The notes beneath the pieces are model-generated. The model saw only the letters and a program-made list of their open reading frames with translations. It did not search any database and was not told the DNA's origin. Below, in pieces: positions 60,269-64,000 of a stretch of DNA of 64,000 nt (its first letter is position 1; each line of letters opens with the position of its first letter). The translations under genes and the position numbers were made by a program. Source of the stretch: Acidobacteriota bacterium (GTDB taxonomy: Bacteria; Acidobacteriota; Thermoanaerobaculia; Gp7-AA8); NCBI GenBank assembly GCA_021781455.1, contig JAJXWV010000022.1, positions 1-64,000 of the forward strand, written 5' to 3'.

Positions 60269-61033
60269 CTACTGCCTAATATTCCTGGTCACCGTGATCG
60301 TGTCAGCCTGGTACTGGCCGTTGCCGTTGTTGAAGACGCGAACGTCCACCTGGTCGCCGCGCTCGAGGTCCGCGGGGCGATAGGTCTGGCCCTGATACAG
60401 GACCTGCGTGCGCGAATCGTAGAAGATCGAGTAATTGCCGCGGCCGCCGCTGTTCCGAAGATTCGTGGCATACGCGGAACCGAGGTCGATGCGCTGCGCC
60501 TGCGTGTCGACGTAGTTGACGGTGCCCCGGATGTCGCCTTCGTTCGTGTTCTGCGGATAGTTGTCGTTGGGATAGTTATTAGGCGGGTAGCTGCTCCCCG
60601 GATAGGCGCCGCCGGGATAGCCCTGGTTGTTGCGCACGTCGGCGGTCACGGTGATCGTTCCGGCCACCGACCGCCCGTTGTCGTAGTACATGCTCACGTC
60701 GATCTGGTCTCCGGGCTCCAGGTTGGACGCGCTGTAACTGCGTCCCTGGTAGAGGACCTGAGTCCGCGAGTCGTAGTAGACCGACGTTTGATAGGGGTTG
60801 TTGGGGTGGCCGTTGATGGCGTTGACCGTGAGATCGATGCGCTGGGCGCGCGTGTCGATGTTGTTGACCGTTCCGAGCATGTCGGAGCCCTGCTGGCCGG
60901 GGTAGGTCGACGGCGAGCTCGGATAGGGGTAGTTGTCTCGGCTCGGGTAACCGTACTGGCCCATGGCGCCGCAACCGGCGGCGAAGAGCAGCGCGAGCGA
61001 GGCTGCAATGCCCGCGAAATGAATGCGTTTCAT
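60269..61033 (-). CDS. lipoprotein with two OB-like repeats
   Basis: About 254 residues, starting MKRIHFAGIAASLALLFAAGC; the Cys after LFAAG fits a lipobox. Two homologous beta-rich units follow: one with GTVNNIDTRAQRIDLTVNAI...VYYDSRTQVLYQGRSYSASNLEPGDQIDV and one with GTVNYVDTQAQRIDLGSAYA...IFYDSRTQVLYQGQTYRPADLERGDQVDV, joined by a Pro/Tyr/Asn-rich linker (SSYPPNNYPNDNYPQN). The duplicated unit looks like a small OB-type domain. Function is unknown. Confidence 0.75.
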   Translation of the reverse strand: MKRIHFAGIAASLALLFAAGCGAMGQYGYPSRDNYPYPSSPSTYPGQQGSDMLGTVNNIDTRAQRIDLTVNAINGHPNNPYQTSVYYDSRTQVLYQGRSYSASNLEPGDQIDVSMYYDNGRSVAGTITVTADVRNNQGYPGGAYPGSSYPPNNYPNDNYPQNTNEGDIRGTVNYVDTQAQRIDLGSAYATNLRNSGGRGNYSIFYDSRTQVLYQGQTYRPADLERGDQVDVRVFNNGNGQYQADTITVTRNIRQ

Positions 61034-61081
61034 GTTCGAACCTCCATTGTTCAATGAGCAAGCTGTGGGCCCATCGCAAAA

Positions 61082-61172
61082 GGTTGCGCGGTTCCGCAGT
61101 TCCGCGGTTGCGCGGTCAGCGAGCCCAACAGGCGGGCTTTCCCACCGCGCAACCGCGTAACCGCGCAACCCG
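61082..61172. repeat. 8-bp inverted repeats (AACCGCGC family)
   Basis: GGTTGCGCGGTTCCGCAGTT continues CCGCGGTTGCGCGG; the right block is CCGCGCAACCGCGTAACCGC continuing GCAACCCGG. In between is AGCCCAACAGGCGGGCT, a small hairpin. It separates the lipoprotein gene from the divergent oxidoreductase gene. Confidence 0.8.
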
Positions 61173-61192
61173 GTCTGCGTTATCGTCGGGCC

Positions 61193-62620
61193 ATGACCAA
61201 ATCATTCGACGTGGTCGTCATCGGAGGCGGCACGGCCGGGCTGGTCACCGCCTCCGGTTGCGCACGCCTCGGGCGAAGAGTGGCGCTGGTCGACCGCGCG
61301 CCGCTGGGCGGCGATTGCCTCTGGACAGGATGCGTGCCGACCAAGGCCCTGATCGCCACTGCTCGACTGATCCACTGTGCCGCGAACGCCGGGCGCTTCG
61401 GTTTGGAGCCGCACCGGTTCGAGATCTCGCCGCCGCGGATCATGGAGTCGATGCGCGCCGCACGCGCCGCGGTCGGGGTGCACGACGACCCGAGCCGTTT
61501 CCGCGCACTCGGCGTGGAAGTGATCGAGGCGCCGGCGCGCCTTCTCTCCGCCACGGAAGTGCAGGCCGGCGATGAGGGCCTCACTGCCAAAGACATCGTC
61601 GTCGCCACCGGCTCCCGCACGGCCGTACCGCCGGTCGACGGCCTCGCGGAGACCGGCTTTCTCGACCACGCCTCGTTCCTGCTGCAGAACGAATTTCCCG
61701 CCTCGCTGGTCATCCTGGGCGGGGGAGCGATCGGCATCGAGTTCGCGCAGATGTTTCGCCGCTTCGGCTGCCGCGTCACGGTCGTGGAGATGATGGACGA
61801 GATCCTCGCGCACGAGGACGCGGCGGTCGCGCGGTTCGTACGCGGCCTGCTTGCCGGCGAGGGAGTGGAGATCCGCACGGGATGGAGTGCAAGAAAGGCG
61901 CGCCGTGAGAACGGTCGCAAGGTGCTGACGATCGAGGCGAAGGATGGCCGGACGGAGGAGCTGACCGCCGACGAGATCTTCGTCGCCTCCGGCCGCCGCG
62001 GCAATACCGAAGGGCTCGGCCTCGAGGCGCTGGGCATGAAGATGAACGGCTCCTACATCGCCGTCGACGATTACCTGCAGACGAGCATCCCGCGCATCTG
62101 GGCTTGTGGCGACGTTCACGGCGGACTGCAGTTCACGCAGGTCGCCGCGTACGAAGCGGTGAAGCTCGTGCGTAACATGCTCTTCCCCGGCCGGCGCAAA
62201 GTCGATTATTCGAACGTCCCGTGGGCGCTCTACACCGATCCGGAGGCCGGCCACATCGGGCTGACCGAAGCGGAGGCGATGGAGCGTCTCGGAAGCGGCG
62301 TGCGGACGTATGTGGCGGAGCTGAAGGATGTCGACCGGGCAGTCGTCGAGAGGTCGGGACCCGGTTTTGTCAAGATCGTCGCGGATCGACGCGGCAGGAT
62401 CCTGGGAGCGCACGTCGTGGCGAACGACGCCTCGACTCTGATCGAGCCGCTGGTGCTGGCGCGGGCGAGCGGCGTACGCGTGGGCGGGCTCGCCCAACTC
62501 GTCTCGCCTTATCCGTCGCTCGCCGACGCAATTCAGAAGGCCGCTTCCCAGCACTACGAGGCGCTGGGAAGATCGTGGATCGGCGGGGTGGCCAGGAAGA
62601 TCGCGTCGTGGTCGCAGTGA
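61193..62620 (+). CDS. FAD-dependent disulfide oxidoreductase (mercuric-reductase-like group)
   Basis: A 475-residue class I pyridine nucleotide-disulfide oxidoreductase. FAD motif GGGTAG at about 11-16, redox Cys pair CLWTGC (42 and 47), NAD(P) motif GGGAIGIE, and ACGDVHGG for the second FAD contact. The C-terminal dimerisation domain is complete, but the usual His-Glu pair (HAHPT/SE) is replaced by VSPYPSLADA. It therefore lacks the standard catalytic base of lipoamide or glutathione reductases, and has no MerA-type C-terminal Cys pair. Its stop overlaps a possible GTG start of the VTT-type gene, so the two are coupled; this pairing of disulfide reductase and TVP38/TMEM64 protein is widespread. 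Confidence 0.9.
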   Translation: MTKSFDVVVIGGGTAGLVTASGCARLGRRVALVDRAPLGGDCLWTGCVPTKALIATARLIHCAANAGRFGLEPHRFEISPPRIMESMRAARAAVGVHDDPSRFRALGVEVIEAPARLLSATEVQAGDEGLTAKDIVVATGSRTAVPPVDGLAETGFLDHASFLLQNEFPASLVILGGGAIGIEFAQMFRRFGCRVTVVEMMDEILAHEDAAVARFVRGLLAGEGVEIRTGWSARKARRENGRKVLTIEAKDGRTEELTADEIFVASGRRGNTEGLGLEALGMKMNGSYIAVDDYLQTSIPRIWACGDVHGGLQFTQVAAYEAVKLVRNMLFPGRRKVDYSNVPWALYTDPEAGHIGLTEAEAMERLGSGVRTYVAELKDVDRAVVERSGPGFVKIVADRRGRILGAHVVANDASTLIEPLVLARASGVRVGGLAQLVSPYPSLADAIQKAASQHYEALGRSWIGGVARKIASWSQ

Positions 62621-62643
62621 GTGGCGAAAGTCAACCAAGAGCC

Positions 62644-63312
62644 ATGCAGAACAACCGCCGCCGCTTCTGGGTCGCCGTCGCTGTCGTAGCGGTACTGATC
62701 GTCGTCGCCATCGCGCTGGCGCGTTCCGGTCTGCATCCGCGGGCTGTCGCCGAGTGGCTGGCGATGGTTGGCCAGCGCTGGTGGGCGCCGCTGGCGTTCA
62801 TCGCGCTTTACACGTTCTTCAATGCGCTGCTCTTTCCGGCCACGGTCCTGACCCTGACCGCCGGAGTGGTTTGGGGCTGGTGGATCGGCGGCCTGTGGGT
62901 ACTGGCCGCGTCGACGATCGGATCTGCGGTGTCGTATTCGATCGGCCGAACGGGAGCGGCGTGGATCGGCGACGTGATGAAGCGGCGGGCCGGGCGCATT
63001 CACGATGCGTTGCGAAACGAGGGCTTCACGACGCTGTTGCTGATGCGCCTCATCCCGGTGGTGCCGTACAACGTGCTGAATTACGCGGCGGGGCTGGCCG
63101 GCATCGGCTGGCGCGACTACCTCGTGGCCACGTTCGTCGGCACGATTCCGGGAATCTTCATCTTCACGTGGCTGGCGTCGTCGATTGCCGCAGGTGTGGT
63201 CAGCCCACGGCAGGCGTTCGTGCGGATCCTGATCGCCGGAGCGCTTCTGGCCACCCTGGTGCTGCTCACGCGGAAATTCGCGGGACGCTTGCGGAAGCGG
63301 ATCGGCGCGTGA
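62644..63312 (+). CDS. TVP38/TMEM64 (VTT-domain) membrane protein
   Basis: A 222-residue membrane protein with five or six helices. VTT/SNARE-associated signatures: FNALLFPATVLTLTAGVVWGWWIGGLWVLAASTIGSAVSYSIGRTGA, LLLMRLIPVVPYNVLNYAAGLAGIGWRDYLVATFVGTIPG. The F-P-x-x-x-L-x-x-x-A-G and RxxPxxPyxxxNyxaG motifs are those of the family. Function is uncertain; eukaryotic relatives are scramblases. A GTG at 62617, overlapping the previous stop (GTGA), is in frame and may be the real start; ATG 62644 is used here. Confidence 0.87.
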   Translation: MQNNRRRFWVAVAVVAVLIVVAIALARSGLHPRAVAEWLAMVGQRWWAPLAFIALYTFFNALLFPATVLTLTAGVVWGWWIGGLWVLAASTIGSAVSYSIGRTGAAWIGDVMKRRAGRIHDALRNEGFTTLLLMRLIPVVPYNVLNYAAGLAGIGWRDYLVATFVGTIPGIFIFTWLASSIAAGVVSPRQAFVRILIAGALLATLVLLTRKFAGRLRKRIGA

Positions 63313-63333
63313 TCGAGGTCTGCGACGAGATCT

Positions 63334-63654
63334 CTACTTCTTTGCGAGCGATCGGATGTAGGTGACAAGCAGCATGACTTGCTCGCGCGTCAACGTCGCC
63401 TTGAATGACGGCATCCGCGAATGACCCGCGGTGATCAGCTTTGCCAGTTCGTCGTCCGTGAGCTTCTGGATCGCTTCGCTTCGAAGATCCGGTACGCCGC
63501 GGCTGCGGCCTTCGGGGGTGTTGCCTGAGCCGTCTTCGCCGTGGCAAAGGGCGCATTTCGCCTTGAGCCAGGCCATGTGGGGCGTGTCGCTGGCGAAGGC
63601 CGCGGAGCAGGTCAGCAGAGTGATCAGGAAGAAGGTTAGTCGGCTGGATCGCAT
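63334..63654 (-). CDS. periplasmic monohaem cytochrome c
   Basis: A 106-residue cytochrome c, class I. Signal peptide (RLTFFLITLLTCSAAFA), CALCHG at about 34-39, and the axial Met in HSRMPSFKATLT. The C-terminal helix LTREQVMLLVTYIRSLAK is typical. It could carry electrons to a terminal oxidase or peroxidase. It is convergent with the VTT-protein gene. The 63655-63804 gap upstream shows nothing definite. Confidence 0.88.
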   Translation of the reverse strand: MRSSRLTFFLITLLTCSAAFASDTPHMAWLKAKCALCHGEDGSGNTPEGRSRGVPDLRSEAIQKLTDDELAKLITAGHSRMPSFKATLTREQVMLLVTYIRSLAKK

Positions 63655-63804
63655 AAGGTCCCTCGTGATTCAGTCGAGAGGAGAGGTGCGACGGATTGTA
63701 GAGATCACGTCACGGCCCACCTACGGGCGGCCGCCACAGGGTCATGCGACGAGAATCACACATCAAGTGCGTTCGGGCGGTTGAAGCCACTCAATCGCGC
63801 ATCC

Positions 63805-64000
63805 CTACAACCGGAAATCAGCGAGCTCGTCCGGCACGGGCGCCTTGAACGACATCCTCTTCTTCGTCCGCGGATGGACGAAGCCGAGGTCGCGGGCGTG
63901 CAGGGCGAGGCGCCCGAGCCGGTCGGGGAGACCGCGGCCGTACATCGCGTCGCCGACGATCGGGTGACCAGCCTCGGACAGATGGACGCGGATCTGGTTT
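63805..64000 (-). CDS. partial RluA-family pseudouridine synthase
   Basis: The minus-strand frame from the window edge to TAG 63805-63807 encodes the last 64 residues: NQIRVHLSEAGHPIVGDAMYG, then RGLPDRLGRLALHARDLGFVHPRTKKRMSFKAPVPDELADFRL. The QIRVHL...GHPIVGDxxYG block and LHAxxLxFxHPxTxxxxxFxAPxPxD are the C-terminal signature of RluA/RluD enzymes, which convert uridine to pseudouridine in rRNA or tRNA. The catalytic Asp region lies outside the window. Confidence 0.9.
   Translation of the reverse strand, partial: NQIRVHLSEAGHPIVGDAMYGRGLPDRLGRLALHARDLGFVHPRTKKRMSFKAPVPDELADFRL

Noticed and set aside
1-64000. tRNA, rRNA, riboswitch or insertion-sequence genes
   Set aside because: I looked through the gaps for tRNA-like cloverleaf ends, transposase motifs and known riboswitch cores and saw none. 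A covariance-model search would be needed to exclude small RNAs.

Overview
The window is a GC-rich (by eye about 65%) bacterial chromosome segment. The style suggests Acidobacteriota, possibly a Thermoanaerobaculia or Vicinamibacteria relative: many intergenic inverted repeats, several SpoIIE-type phosphatases and FHA/DUF4388 proteins, long secreted multiheme cytochromes and secreted peptidases. This placement is an inference from gene content; no rRNA, tRNA or marker gene settles it. Two genes are cut by the window edges (1-108 and 63805-64000). Most genes lie on the minus strand.

Layout. 1-4.6 kb: a partial membrane protein, a ParE/RelE-type toxin-antitoxin pair with two perfect 12-bp palindromes upstream, a conserved hypothetical, a secreted CocE/NonD-type hydrolase, and a GNAT/YhhN pair. 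4.7-7.8 kb: two decayed genes, an alpha-2-macroglobulin relic and a propeller/SpoIIE phosphatase relic. 7.9-15.4 kb: a tightly overlapped signalling operon read from 15433 downward. It has a STAS antagonist, an RsbW-like anti-sigma kinase, a GAF-Ser/Thr protein kinase, a GAF-GAF-SpoIIE phosphatase, a membrane SpoIIE phosphatase and a second membrane SpoIIE phosphatase split by one in-frame stop codon. 15.6-23.1 kb: a peptide and amino-acid salvage set (M28 and M14 peptidases, N-acylamino acid racemase/OSBS-like enzyme, YfcC transporter, M20 hydrolase). 23.4-24.1 kb: an AbrB-Doc toxin-antitoxin pair.

The most remarkable region is 24.7-40.5 kb. Eight genes, all on the minus strand and closely spaced, look like a transmembrane electron-transfer conduit with signalling domains built in. 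In transcription order they are: a DUF4388-FHA protein; a fusion of a flavin pyridine-nucleotide oxidoreductase, two cyclic-nucleotide-binding domains and four [4Fe-4S] cluster motifs; a five-helix membrane protein with two H-x13-H haem b motifs; an FHA-TM-decahaem-TM-FHA protein; a duplicated HbpS/GlcG-like haem-binding protein; an outer-membrane beta-barrel; a decahaem cytochrome with an LVIVD propeller; and a tetra/pentahaem cytochrome. A possible route is NAD(P)H to FAD to Fe-S to haem b/quinone to the inner-membrane decahaem protein to periplasmic cytochromes and the barrel. The cNMP and FHA domains would let second messengers and Ser/Thr phosphorylation control it. The route and its direction are inferred.

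40.5-51 kb holds a TMEM43-like gene whose N-terminus is replaced by a repeat, hypotheticals, a DUF4388/TPR protein, a PilZ protein and a large PAS/GAF/GGDEF/EAL sensor. 51-57.3 kb, on the plus strand, has an esterase lipoprotein, malic enzyme and a secreted nine-haem cytochrome, the last two followed by strong terminators. 57.4-64 kb has a PlsB-like acyltransferase, an L,D-transpeptidase remnant, secreted hypotheticals, a flavin disulfide reductase/VTT protein pair, a monohaem cytochrome c and the 3' part of an RluA-type pseudouridine synthase gene. Several families of palindromic intergenic repeats recur, and at three loci a repeat has entered a coding sequence or lies at its 5' end.
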